Below, one piece after another: positions 1 through 8,268 of a stretch of 64,000 nucleotides of DNA. Each line of letters opens with the position of its first letter. Within the stretch, counting starts at the first letter, position 1. The notes beneath the pieces were generated by a model that saw only the letters and a program-made list of their open reading frames with translations, was not told where the DNA came from and did no database searches. The position numbers and the translations under genes were made by a program. The stretch spans positions 62,001 through 126,000 of the forward strand of contig SVGY01000004.1 of NCBI GenBank assembly GCA_015056145.1. Reading direction: 5' to 3'. The stretch is from Clostridiales bacterium (GTDB lineage: Bacteria > Bacillota > Clostridia > Christensenellales > Aristaeellaceae).

Positions 1-342
1 GACGCAGGTGAATACTCCGTCACAAAGACTGAGTATTACGGTCAGGCTAATCCCGATGCCTCTTGCGTGATGGCTTTCTTCGATCTGGGCAATATCCAGC
101 TGGAACTGATTCAGCCCAACGAGGCAAAGTCCACCTGGAGAGACTTTCTTGAAAAGAACGGAGAAGGCCTGCATCACCTTGCCTTTAATGTACCGGATAT
201 CAACAAAGCCATGGACGATATGAAAGCCCAGGGCTTTGAACTGACCCAGTTCGGCTACTATGGAGACGGCAGCGGAGCCTATGCCTACTTTGATGCCACC
301 AAGCAGCTGAAATGCTTTGTGGAGCTTCTTTGCAGCTTCTGA
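1..342 (+). CDS. VOC-fold (glyoxalase-like) protein, C-terminal part
   Basis: The reading frame is open from the left edge of the window, so the N-terminus is missing. About 113 residues remain. The segment has the end of a vicinal-oxygen-chelate repeat: a metal-ligand-like Glu in QLELIQP, a GEGLHHLAFNVPDI strand typical of methylmalonyl-CoA epimerase and glyoxalase relatives, and a closing KCFVELL strand with a second candidate ligand Glu. VOC proteins bind a divalent metal and act on small carbonyl or CoA substrates; the substrate cannot be told here. It lies 40 bases upstream of a ferredoxin-type aldo/keto reductase and may share its transcript. Confidence 0.75.
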   Translation, partial: DAGEYSVTKTEYYGQANPDASCVMAFFDLGNIQLELIQPNEAKSTWRDFLEKNGEGLHHLAFNVPDINKAMDDMKAQGFELTQFGYYGDGSGAYAYFDATKQLKCFVELLCSF

Positions 343-382
343 CAACCTCATATGACACAACAGCAGAAAGGAATTTATCAAC

Positions 383-1516
383 ATGCAATATACTGAATTT
401 GGCAAAACCGGTATCAAGATGTCCCGGCTGGGCTTTGGCGCAATGCGTTTGCCCAGCAAGGAAGTGGATGGAAAGAAGATCTTTGATGAAGAAGAAAGCA
501 TCCGCATGATGCAGCGTGCTTACGAGCTGGGTGTGAACTATTTCGATACCGCTCCCGGCTACTGCGATACCATCTCCGAAATCATTGTGGGTAAGGCAGT
601 AAAGAGTTTCCGTGACAAGATCTATCTTTCCACTAAATATCCTTCGGAAGAGGCATCCGGCGACGATTTTGAGAAGAAGCTGGCTCATTCCCTGAAACAG
701 CTGGATACAGACTACATCGACTTCTATCATTTCTGGGGTATTTCCCTGGACAAGTACGAAAACCGTATTGATACCCCTGACGGCCCTCTTGCCCGTGCTC
801 TCAAACTGCGAGATCAGGGCGTTATCAGAAACATTTCCTTTTCTTTCCACGACAAGCCCGAGAATATGATCGAGATCATCAAGCGGGGCAATGGCGTTTT
901 CGCTTCCGTGCTGTGCCAGTACAACTTGCTGGATCGTGCCAACGAGGATGCTATTGCTTTTGCCCATGAGCAGGGCCTGGGCGTTACCATCATGGGCCCT
1001 GTAGGCGGCGGCCGTCTTGGCGCACCTTCCAAGGCCATTCAGGATCTGATGCCCGGCAAGGTTCAATCCACCGCTGAAACGGCGCTGCGCTTTGTGATGA
1101 ACAATGCCAATGTGAACATCGCCCTTTCGGGTATGAGCAGCATGGAAATGGTAGAAGAAAACTGCAAGGTTGCCAGCAATATGGAACCCCTTTCCGATGA
1201 AGAAAACCAGCGCCTGCATGCAATGATGGAGGAAAACAAGCGCCTTGCTGACCTGTACTGCACCGGCTGCAATTACTGCATGCCCTGTCCCAAAGGCCTG
1301 AATATTCCTGAACTGTTCAAACTGATGAACTATCACCAGGTATACCAGCTCACGGATTATGCCAAGGCAAATTATGCCTCTATTGGTACCAATCCCTGGC
1401 AGAAGTATGAAAATGCAGCCGCCTGCGTGGGATGCGGTCTTTGTGAAAAGAAATGTCCTCAGCACCTCAATATTCGTGAGCAGTTGAAAAAGACCCACGA
1501 AACCCTCAAGGGTTGA
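383..1516 (+). CDS. Aldo/keto reductase with C-terminal 4Fe-4S domain
   Basis: The 377-residue protein is an AKR TIM barrel fused to a C-terminal iron-sulfur segment. It opens with YTEFGKTGIKMSRLGFGAMR. Probable catalytic residues are the Asp and Tyr of YFDTAPGYC, the Lys of STKYPS and the His of DFYHFWG. The last 80 residues carry two cysteine groups, CTGCNYCMPCP and CVGCGLCEKKCP, enough for two 4Fe-4S clusters, which suggests electron exchange with ferredoxin rather than only NAD(P)H. Such fused AKRs are common in anaerobic Clostridia, but their substrates are mostly unknown. An AGAAAGGAAT-like ribosome site precedes the ATG. Confidence 0.9.
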   Translation: MQYTEFGKTGIKMSRLGFGAMRLPSKEVDGKKIFDEEESIRMMQRAYELGVNYFDTAPGYCDTISEIIVGKAVKSFRDKIYLSTKYPSEEASGDDFEKKLAHSLKQLDTDYIDFYHFWGISLDKYENRIDTPDGPLARALKLRDQGVIRNISFSFHDKPENMIEIIKRGNGVFASVLCQYNLLDRANEDAIAFAHEQGLGVTIMGPVGGGRLGAPSKAIQDLMPGKVQSTAETALRFVMNNANVNIALSGMSSMEMVEENCKVASNMEPLSDEENQRLHAMMEENKRLADLYCTGCNYCMPCPKGLNIPELFKLMNYHQVYQLTDYAKANYASIGTNPWQKYENAAACVGCGLCEKKCPQHLNIREQLKKTHETLKG

Positions 1517-1611
1517 TTCTTCAAGCCCATTTATTGCGCATGCTTTTCAAATGTGGGATCATTTTGTCTGCTTTTTGGCTGAAAATATACTCTCTTTGGG
1601 AAACTAATCAG

Positions 1612-1640
1612 TAGACATTATGAAAAAAACATGGTATAAT
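1612..1640 (+). promoter_or_regulatory. Sigma-A type promoter of the GGDEF gene
   Basis: TAGACA (1612-1617) and TATAAT (1635-1640) are separated by 17 bases, and TGG immediately before the -10 box makes it an extended -10. Initiation would fall near 1647, leaving a short leader with a strong GAAAGGAGGG ribosome site at 1671-1680. Confidence 0.75.
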
Positions 1641-1685
1641 TTTTTCAAACTAATTTCAGACATAAAGTAGGAAAGGAGGGAAAGC

Positions 1686-3608
1686 ATGATTTCAAATGCA
1701 AGAAAAACCATAGGCGTTTTCATCAACCAGTCTGACGGGAACTTTGAAAACCTTATTTATCATGGAGTTCAGAAGCGGGCCAAGGAGCTCGATTACGACG
1801 TTATTTTCTTCTGCACCGTTGGCACCCGTGCCAGCGGCAATTCCTACGACATTCTTGAAAGAGGCATGTTTTCCTTCGCCCCTGTAGAACGTTTGGATGG
1901 AATTATCGCTGCCCCCAATAGCTATGAAATGGCGAATACTCAGGATATCTTTTTTGACATGCTTAAAGCCCGTGTCAAATGTCCTGTTGTCTTTGTTCGG
2001 GCCAGCTACAAGGATTATTGCTGTGTTTCCACCGATGAAAAGCATGCTATCCGTCCGCTGCTGACACATCTTATTGAGGATCAGGGGCTTAAAAACATTG
2101 CCTTCATGGCCGGTTATCCCGGGCATGCAGACAGCGAAATGCGCCTGAACTGCTATAAGGACGAAATGATTCGCCATAATCTGCCCCTTACGGAGCGCTC
2201 CATCTTCTATGGCGATATGTGGAAGAAAAAAGGCGAAGAAGCATTCCATTTCTTCTTTGACGATACTACCCGTGAAAACCGTCCTCAGGTCGTTGTTTGC
2301 GCCAACGACTATATGGCATTTTCCTTTATTGATGCTGTGCGCCAGAACGGGCTCCGTGTTCCGGATGATGTTATCGTGACCGGATTTGATAACATCGCTC
2401 TGAGCGAATACTTCAACCCGTCCGTTACCACCGTTGCCCAGGACTACGAGACCATGATCAACGCCGCTGTTGATCTTCTGGACCGCCGCATCAAGGAAGA
2501 GGAGATGGGGCTGGAAAACGATCCCGTTCATCTGGCTATTCCCGGACGGCTCATTCGCCGTGAAAGCAGCGGTTTCTTTAAGTCTGGACAGCTGAACGAG
2601 CGAGATATTATCGTTGAGCACAACAAGCGTCTCCAGGAGATTTCTCTCCGAGAGATCAGCCAAACCTATTTTTCCACCCTGCTCAACTCCGACGACACCC
2701 TGGAAGCCATGCACGAGACCATCGTACAGAAGATCAGCGATGTTCCTCATCTGCGCTGCTTCTATCTGTGCATGTTCCAGAAACCCAACGGGGTTGATAT
2801 GGCGGAAGAGCTTACCGATACCTGCCAGCTGGTAATGGCCATCAAGGATCGGGAAGACCGTGGCATGCCTATGGTCAATTTCTCCAGCGAGCTTGTTCTT
2901 CCTCCCCTGGACAACAAAAAGGAAGAACCTCAGGCATACTTCATTATGCTGCTTCATAAGCAAAAGAGCACTTTTGGATACAGCGTGATGCAATATGATG
3001 AAGGGTACTGTCCCACGATGTTCTATCATCACTGGAACGTGATCATCTCCAACGCTCTCTCCAACTTTTCCAACCAGAAAAAGCTTCGTGACCTTTATGA
3101 AGAGCGCAGGCTTTCTTCCATCAGCGATTCCCTCACCGGCCTGTACAACCGTCGGGGCCTTGAGGAACGGCTTGAGCCTCTCTGGCCTGAACTTGTTGAA
3201 AAGCGTGCTGTGATCGGTTTCATTTCCTACGACCTGAACAATCTCAAGTATATCAACGACAGCTTTGGTCATCTGGAAGGCGACTTTGCGCTTTGCTCAG
3301 TTGCCAACGCCATTCGGGAGGCAACCCCTGCCACCGGTATATCTGCCCGCATGGGCGGCGACGAATACCTTACCGCTCTTCCTATGCACAACGAGGAGGA
3401 AACCCAGGCATTTGTTGAAAAATACCAGGCAGCCTTGGAAAACATCAATGACAACAGTGGCAAGGAATACCGTGTTTCTGCTTCCTACGGCGTATTCATG
3501 ATCACCCTTGAACCCGGCGTTACCATTGACGACTGCCTCCGCCAGAGCGACGCCAAGATGTACGAAGCCAAACGCAAGCTAAAACGTCGCCGTGACGACC
3601 ATGTATAA
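1686..3608 (+). CDS. LacI-type sugar-receptor domain fused to GGDEF diguanylate cyclase
   Basis: The 640-residue protein begins directly with a periplasmic-binding-protein type 1 fold (IGVFINQSDGNFENLIYHGV through VIVTGFDNIALSEYFNPSVTTV, residues about 8-290), the effector domain of LacI-family repressors, but has no helix-turn-helix before it, no signal peptide and no membrane segment. A middle region (about 300-465) of unknown type follows. The C-terminus (about 475-635) is a GGDEF domain with DSLTGLYNRRGLEERL and an intact RMGGDEYL signature, predicting cyclic di-GMP synthesis from GTP. No RxxD inhibitory site stands at the usual place before GGDEY. By inference it makes c-di-GMP in the cytoplasm in response to a bound sugar or similar ligand. 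Confidence 0.85.
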   Translation: MISNARKTIGVFINQSDGNFENLIYHGVQKRAKELDYDVIFFCTVGTRASGNSYDILERGMFSFAPVERLDGIIAAPNSYEMANTQDIFFDMLKARVKCPVVFVRASYKDYCCVSTDEKHAIRPLLTHLIEDQGLKNIAFMAGYPGHADSEMRLNCYKDEMIRHNLPLTERSIFYGDMWKKKGEEAFHFFFDDTTRENRPQVVVCANDYMAFSFIDAVRQNGLRVPDDVIVTGFDNIALSEYFNPSVTTVAQDYETMINAAVDLLDRRIKEEEMGLENDPVHLAIPGRLIRRESSGFFKSGQLNERDIIVEHNKRLQEISLREISQTYFSTLLNSDDTLEAMHETIVQKISDVPHLRCFYLCMFQKPNGVDMAEELTDTCQLVMAIKDREDRGMPMVNFSSELVLPPLDNKKEEPQAYFIMLLHKQKSTFGYSVMQYDEGYCPTMFYHHWNVIISNALSNFSNQKKLRDLYEERRLSSISDSLTGLYNRRGLEERLEPLWPELVEKRAVIGFISYDLNNLKYINDSFGHLEGDFALCSVANAIREATPATGISARMGGDEYLTALPMHNEEETQAFVEKYQAALENINDNSGKEYRVSASYGVFMITLEPGVTIDDCLRQSDAKMYEAKRKLKRRRDDHV

Positions 3609-3626
3609 CAAAAAATGCGCAGGGTG

Positions 3627-3746
3627 CAGGGGGATCATCCCCCTGCCGGGTGTGGGCAGAGCCCACATTCCTTGTGCCGCAGCACTTTCAAGAAAGCACA
3701 GCGAGCACCGAAGGTGCAAGATTTGCGGCTTTGACTGACAAGAATG
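3627..3746 (+). repeat. Intergenic element with nested stem-loops
   Basis: The gap between the GGDEF gene and the convergent hydrolase holds a row of inverted repeats. A 9-bp arm hairpin (3627-3645, CAGGGGGAT then ATCCCCCTG) is followed by TGTGGGC-AGA-GCCCACA (3651-3667). A branched fold follows: outer stem CATTCcTTGT (3666-3675) with ACAAGAATG (3738-3746), next stem GCCGCA (3676-3681) with TGCGGC (3724-3729), enclosing GCACC-GAA-GGTGC (3705-3717) and a weaker CTTTC/GAAAG pair. It looks like a dispersed structured repeat or small RNA. No second copy lies in this window. Confidence 0.5.
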
Positions 3747-3765
3747 AGGTTTTTCGACAAGCTGA

Positions 3766-3792
3766 AAGAAGCGCTGTATGCGCTTCTTTTTT
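3766..3792 (+). terminator. Rho-independent terminator after the GGDEF gene
   Basis: AAGAAGCGC (3766-3774), loop TGTAT, GCGCTTCTT (3780-3788), then a run of T. It faces the + strand and sits against the stop codon of the convergent hydrolase gene. Confidence 0.8.
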
Positions 3793-3793
3793 G

Positions 3794-4600
3794 TTACCGC
3801 TTCAAAAACTCCATGGCTTTCGGGAAAAAATCCTTCGCTTCTTCATAGGCTCCGTGCCCAAGACCAGGGTATATGATCAATTCGCTTTCGGGAATCAGCC
3901 CGGCCAGTTCGCCGGCTGCATCGGGGCCTACGATCTTGTCAGCATCTCCCCCAATGATCAGTGTGGGACAGCTGATGTTTGGTAATTGTGCCCTTGCATC
4001 ATGAGTAATGCATGCCTTGGCCAGGATTAGAAAACGGTCAAAGCTTTTCGGTTTTCCGATACGGGTCAGGATGGGGTAAAGCATGCGATAGGTCTTCAAT
4101 TGCTTTTCGCTGTAGGAACGTTCGGCGGTGTCAACCATCAGTTTTTTGTAATCACCTTTTAATGCACAGTCCATCCAAAGAGTGATTGCCTCTTTGATGT
4201 ACTCATTGCAGCCAGCTGCGGATACACCGAGCACCAGCCTGTTTACTCGCTGCGGATAGAGCACCGCCAGTTTCTGGGCGATCATTCCGCCCTGGGAAAT
4301 ACCAATGATGTCAGCGTTTTTTATATGCAGCTTTCCCATAGCGCAATCGATATCCCGGGCCATATCATCCGTTGAGAACTGTGCGGACAGAAGGTTTCTC
4401 CGGCTGAACATGTAAACCGTATATCCTTTGGTCACTTTGGCATAGGATGCGGCCATCATCAGGGCCTTTCCTCTGAGGGTAACAAGACCATCCCCAAGCC
4501 CGGGCAAAAGGATGAGATCCTTTTCTCCCTTGCCAAAGCGAATGTAGTCCATGGTGGTATCTTCGATGGATACGCTCCCGTTGTATGCATTGAACAACAT
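3794..4600 (-). CDS. Alpha/beta hydrolase
   Basis: The 268-residue protein has the alpha/beta-hydrolase fold: an oxyanion-region LLPGLGDG near residue 33, the nucleophile elbow GISQGG (Ser about residue 105), a later Asp in GGDADKIVGPDA and the catalytic His of GLGHGAYEE near the end. The cap region and neighbours do not reveal the substrate; esterase or carboxylesterase-like activity is the family default. It reads convergently toward the GGDEF gene and starts 61 bases downstream of the terminator stem region of the CofE-like gene. No signal peptide is visible, so it should be cytoplasmic. Confidence 0.8.
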   Translation of the reverse strand: MLFNAYNGSVSIEDTTMDYIRFGKGEKDLILLPGLGDGLVTLRGKALMMAASYAKVTKGYTVYMFSRRNLLSAQFSTDDMARDIDCAMGKLHIKNADIIGISQGGMIAQKLAVLYPQRVNRLVLGVSAAGCNEYIKEAITLWMDCALKGDYKKLMVDTAERSYSEKQLKTYRMLYPILTRIGKPKSFDRFLILAKACITHDARAQLPNISCPTLIIGGDADKIVGPDAAGELAGLIPESELIIYPGLGHGAYEEAKDFFPKAMEFLKR

Positions 4601-4628
4601 GTTTTTCTTCCTTTAGCAGCATAATGTG

Positions 4629-4654
4629 AAAAATGCGCCCGGTTTGCGGGCGCA
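4629..4654 (-). terminator. Terminator of the CofE-like gene
   Basis: On the minus strand the stem TGCGCCCG/CGGGCGCA (4634-4654, 5-base loop) is followed by TTTTTC. It lies just past the stop codon of the gene ending at 4662. Confidence 0.85.
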
Positions 4655-4661
4655 CAGAAGA

Positions 4662-5852
4662 TCAGTTGGTGTAATTGTCAAAGTAACCCTGAATGTAGAT
4701 AACAGGCGTACCCTTGTCGCCGCTGCCGCTGGTCAGGTCGCAGAGGGAGCCGATCAGGTCGGTGAGCTGACGGGGAGTGGTGCCTTCAGATGCCATCTGG
4801 CCCACCAGATTGCCGTCCTTTTTGCGGATCTGGTCAGAAATGGCAGCCTTGAGCTCGTCACCGGAAAGATTGGCAAAGTCGTTGTCGGCCAGATACTTCA
4901 GCTTCAGCTCGTTAGGAGTGCCGGCAAGGCCGTCCGTATAGCCGGGGGAAACCACCGGGTCAGCCAGCTCCCAAATTTTGCCTACAGGATCCTTGAAGGC
5001 GCCGTCGCCGTATACGAGCACTTCTACGGTTTTGCCGGTCTTTTCCTTCATGAGCTGCTGCACACGGAGGGCGAAAGCCTTGCTGTCCCGGGGGAAGAGC
5101 TTCACAGTATCCTCGGTGGCCTTATTGGAACCGAGCAGGCCGCAGAAATCGTTGTAACCGCTGCCGTTTACGGAGGCGTTAAGAATATCGTCCATGCAGA
5201 GCACGGTTTTGGCGCCGGCTTTCACCAGACGGCGCTGAGTGCGCTTGCGGGTATGGATGTCGCAGCACAGAACACTGTCAGTGTAATCGAGGATGGCTGC
5301 AGCACGGTTTGCGAAAATGATTTCGCATTCACAATCGCAGCTTTCTACAAGCTTTTTGTAGTAGTCCACATAATCAACGCCGGTGAAGGGATGCAGCACA
5401 TAGCCGAAAAGCTCCCGGTATTTGGCCTCGCTGAGAACGTCGGTGTAGGGATCAACGCCCTTTTCATCCAGCATATCTTCGTCGAAGAGGTGGTTGCCCA
5501 CTTCATCAGCGGGATAGCTGAGCATCAGGGTGATTTTCTTCATAGCCATAGCCATGCCCCTGAGGCAAATGGCGAAACGGTTGCGGCTAAGAATGGGGAA
5601 AATGACGCCGATGTGGTCGCAGCCAAACTTGGCGGCAACATCTGCGGCGATATCCTTCACGGAAGCGTAGTTGCCCTGAGCACGGGCCACAACGGATTCG
5701 GTGATGCCGATAACGTCCTTATTGCCGATTTCGACATTTTCAGCCGTGAGCATGTTTACAACACTGTCGGTTACGATAGCTGCAAGGTCCTCGCCTTCAC
5801 GGATGATGGGGGTACGCACGCCGCGCACTACGGTTCCTACGGTTCTTTCCAT
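4662..5852 (-). CDS. Coenzyme F420:L-glutamate ligase-like (CofE-type) protein
   Basis: The 396-residue protein has an N-terminal region resembling CofE-like ligases: TVVRGVRTPIIREGEDL, then DVIGITESVVARAQGNY and GVIFPILSRNRFAICLRGMA. CofE adds glutamate to F420-0 with GTP in archaea and actinobacteria. The Firmicute homologues usually carry this label, yet F420 biosynthesis is not expected in this lineage and no other F420 gene is in the window, so the true substrate is uncertain; glutamylation or another amide-forming step is an inference. A single-gene unit: its own promoter (5908-5936) and terminator flank it, and it is divergent from a LysR regulator that may control it. Confidence 0.65.
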   Translation of the reverse strand: MERTVGTVVRGVRTPIIREGEDLAAIVTDSVVNMLTAENVEIGNKDVIGITESVVARAQGNYASVKDIAADVAAKFGCDHIGVIFPILSRNRFAICLRGMAMAMKKITLMLSYPADEVGNHLFDEDMLDEKGVDPYTDVLSEAKYRELFGYVLHPFTGVDYVDYYKKLVESCDCECEIIFANRAAAILDYTDSVLCCDIHTRKRTQRRLVKAGAKTVLCMDDILNASVNGSGYNDFCGLLGSNKATEDTVKLFPRDSKAFALRVQQLMKEKTGKTVEVLVYGDGAFKDPVGKIWELADPVVSPGYTDGLAGTPNELKLKYLADNDFANLSGDELKAAISDQIRKKDGNLVGQMASEGTTPRQLTDLIGSLCDLTSGSGDKGTPVIYIQGYFDNYTN

Positions 5853-5896
5853 AATTCAGTCGTCCTTTCCAATGGCTATGCTTGCATAGCTTTGAC

Positions 5897-5936
5897 TTGA
5901 CAAACACATTTTACTATACTATTCTCTATAAGTAAA
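5897..5936. promoter_or_regulatory. Overlapping divergent promoters with a LysR-type operator candidate
   Basis: For the minus-strand ligase gene, TTTACT (5936-5931) and TAAAAT (5913-5908) are 17 bases apart. For the + strand lysR gene, TTGACA (5897-5902) and TATTCT (5920-5925) are also 17 apart, so the two promoters interlock. An inverted repeat TTTACT-N15-AGTAAA (5910-5936) covers both. A regulator bound here could control both genes at once, as LysR proteins often do. Confidence 0.6.
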
Positions 5937-5989
5937 TATTTGATTATTGTGTTTTGGATTAGTTTTTCTAATAATTTTGGAGGCAAATC

Positions 5990-6862
5990 ATGAAAGGCAA
6001 GTTCTCGCTCGATTCATACCGTGTATTTACGGAAGTGTACGAATGTTCGTCCTTTACAGAAGCTGCTGGAAAACTGTTTGTAACCCAGTCTGCCGTAAGC
6101 CAGAGCATACGTCAGCTGGAGGCCATGCTTGGAGTGGAGCTTTTTGTGCGGTCGGGTCGTGCCGTCAAGCCCACCATGGAGGCAAAGGAGCTTTATGCCA
6201 TGATCTCTCCGGCACTGGATACCATCGGTGACGCCGAAAACAAGCTGGAACAGCTGAAGCAGTTCCGGGAGGGCTCTCTCAGGATCGGCGCTGCGGATAC
6301 GGTGGCAAGGCGTTTTCTTTTGCCATATTTGCAGCGATGGCACGATCAGTACCCGGGTGTGAGGCTGGAAGTAACCAACCGAACAAGCACCGAAGCCTTT
6401 CGTTTGCTTGCGGCTGGTAAAATTGACATGGCGTTTGTCAATTCACCCGTTATGGACGACAAGCTTTCCCGCAAGTGCTGCCTTCAATTGCACGATGTTT
6501 TTGTAGCCGGAGAAAAATACAGTCATCTGAAAGGAAAGCGGCTCAAGCGGGAAGAAGTGGCGCAATTGCCGCTGATTATGCTGGAAAAACTCTCCAATAC
6601 CCGCCGGTGGATCGACGAACAGTTCAGCCTTTCCGGCGTGAGGCTCCGGCCAGAAATTGAGCTGGGCGCCCATGATCTTATGGTGGATTTTGCACGCATA
6701 GGCCTTGGAGTTTCCTGTGTTACAAGGGAGTTTTCCAACCTGAATGGAGGGCTGTTTGAGCTGGAAATGGAGCAGCCGCTTCCCGCACGAGAGCTTGATC
6801 TGTGCTGGCTGGAAACCGGAAATCTGTCTGCCGCAAGGCGCAAATTTATGGAAATGTTCTGA
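5990..6862 (+). CDS. LysR-family transcriptional regulator
   Basis: The 290-residue protein has the standard LysR plan: an N-terminal winged helix-turn-helix (YRVFTEVYECSSFTEAAGKLFVTQSAVSQSIRQLE, residues about 8-45, positions 6011-6120), a linker helix and a two-lobed effector-binding domain from about residue 90. A GGAGG-type ribosome site (TTTTGGAGGCAAATC) sets the ATG. It is transcribed away from the CofE-like gene with 137 bases between them, the classic arrangement for a LysR protein and its target. The effector is unknown. Confidence 0.9.
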   Translation: MKGKFSLDSYRVFTEVYECSSFTEAAGKLFVTQSAVSQSIRQLEAMLGVELFVRSGRAVKPTMEAKELYAMISPALDTIGDAENKLEQLKQFREGSLRIGAADTVARRFLLPYLQRWHDQYPGVRLEVTNRTSTEAFRLLAAGKIDMAFVNSPVMDDKLSRKCCLQLHDVFVAGEKYSHLKGKRLKREEVAQLPLIMLEKLSNTRRWIDEQFSLSGVRLRPEIELGAHDLMVDFARIGLGVSCVTREFSNLNGGLFELEMEQPLPARELDLCWLETGNLSAARRKFMEMF

Positions 6863-6899
6863 TGGTATGTTTTCTTTTTGCTTGAAATATCGGCATTTA

Positions 6900-6928
6900 T
6901 TGCCAAGGGAAATACCATCGGATATAAT
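6900..6928 (+). promoter_or_regulatory. Promoter of proA
   Basis: TTGCCA (6900-6905), 17 bases, TATAAT (6923-6928). The predicted transcript has a leader of about 25 bases carrying TTTAGGAG before the GTG start. Confidence 0.8.
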
Positions 6929-6960
6929 GCGTATGTATATTAGTTTAGGAGTGTTGCACT

Positions 6961-8268
6961 GTGAGCGAACAAAGCGCTATCAGCCTTATGGCTCAAAATG
7001 CACGGAAAGCGGCTCTTTCTCTTTGCGCCGCAGACCTTGAAACAAGGAACCAGGCCCTTTTACTGATTGCGGACAGCATCCTCAGCCATGTGCCGGAGCT
7101 GCTTGAGGTGAACAAAATTGATGTGGACAAGGCAACGGAAGAAAACCTTGCTGCTCCCTTGCTGAGCCGCCTGAAACTGACCGAAGCCAAATGCCAGCGT
7201 ATGGCAGATGGGCTCAGGGCTTTGGCCAAGCTGCCAGATCCCCTGGGCACGGTTTCCTATGCCATGGAACTTTCTCCCGGGCTGAATCTTTACCGTACCG
7301 GATGTCCCATCGGTGTGGTGGGCGTCATTTTTGAAAGCCGGCCCGATGCGCTTGTGCAGATTTCCTCTCTTTGTCTCAAAAGCGGCAACGCTGTTTTGCT
7401 CAAGGGCGGACGGGAAGCCATCAAAACCAATGAATACTTGACCAGCCTCATCTGCGAAGCTTCTCAGAAGGCTGGTCTGCCCGAAGGATGGTGCAGTCTT
7501 CTCCATACCCGTGAGGATGTGCAGGAGATGCTTAAACAGAACGAAAGCATCGATCTGATCATTCCCCGGGGCAGCAATGCTTTTGTCCGCTACATTATGC
7601 AAAACAGCGAAATCCCTGTCCTTGGGCATGCGGAAGGTTTGTGCCATGTGTATGTGGATGATCCCTGCGATCTTGAACTTGCAGTAAAAGTAGCTGTGGA
7701 CAGCAAGACTCAGAATCTTTCCGTATGCAATGCAGCCGAGACAATGCTGGTTAACCGCAACATTGCCGAAGCTTTCCTGCCCGAGGTTGCCAGGCAGCTG
7801 AAGGAAAAAGGCATGACGCTCAGGGGCGATGAAGCCGTGCAGAAGATTATTTGCTGCGCACCCGCTACCGAGGAGGATTGGGAAACCGAATACCTGGATG
7901 CTATCCTTTCCATCAAAATTGTGGATTCACTGGATGAAGCCATCAACCATATCAACCACTACGGTTCCCATCATACGGATTCTATTCTTTCCAGCGACGC
8001 TGCCCATGTGGAACGCTTCATGACCCTGGTTGACAGTGCGGACGTTTTCCATAACTGCTCTACCCGCTTCGCCGACGGTTTCCTTTTCGGCCTTGGCGCT
8101 GAAGTGGGCATAGCAACAGGAAAAATCCATGCAAGGGGCCCCATGGGTATGGAAGGCCTTTGCACATACAAATACCGGCTTTATGGTTCCGGCCAGACTT
8201 TGACGGAGCTCAATGGCGGCCAGATCGCTCTCACTCATCAGCCCATTGAAAAAAAGCTCCCTTATTAA
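6961..8268 (+). CDS. proA: Glutamate-5-semialdehyde dehydrogenase (gamma-glutamyl phosphate reductase)
   Basis: The 435-residue protein of the ALDH superfamily reduces gamma-glutamyl phosphate to glutamate semialdehyde with NADPH, the second step of proline synthesis. Family hallmarks include RTGCPIGVVGVIFESRPDA, the PRGSNAFVRYI segment and the probable catalytic Cys in QNLSVCNAAETML. The start is GTG, set by the ribosome site at about 6946-6953. Length is normal. proB is not adjacent; proC lies 21 kb away at 29201, so the pathway is split. The last four bases overlap the end of the convergent bioY gene. Confidence 0.95.
   Translation: MSEQSAISLMAQNARKAALSLCAADLETRNQALLLIADSILSHVPELLEVNKIDVDKATEENLAAPLLSRLKLTEAKCQRMADGLRALAKLPDPLGTVSYAMELSPGLNLYRTGCPIGVVGVIFESRPDALVQISSLCLKSGNAVLLKGGREAIKTNEYLTSLICEASQKAGLPEGWCSLLHTREDVQEMLKQNESIDLIIPRGSNAFVRYIMQNSEIPVLGHAEGLCHVYVDDPCDLELAVKVAVDSKTQNLSVCNAAETMLVNRNIAEAFLPEVARQLKEKGMTLRGDEAVQKIICCAPATEEDWETEYLDAILSIKIVDSLDEAINHINHYGSHHTDSILSSDAAHVERFMTLVDSADVFHNCSTRFADGFLFGLGAEVGIATGKIHARGPMGMEGLCTYKYRLYGSGQTLTELNGGQIALTHQPIEKKLPY

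Noticed and set aside
3615..3734. Small 39-codon + strand frame in the stem-loop element
   Set aside because: No ribosome site, and its bases are explained by the inverted repeats. Similar short frames arise in structured repeats.
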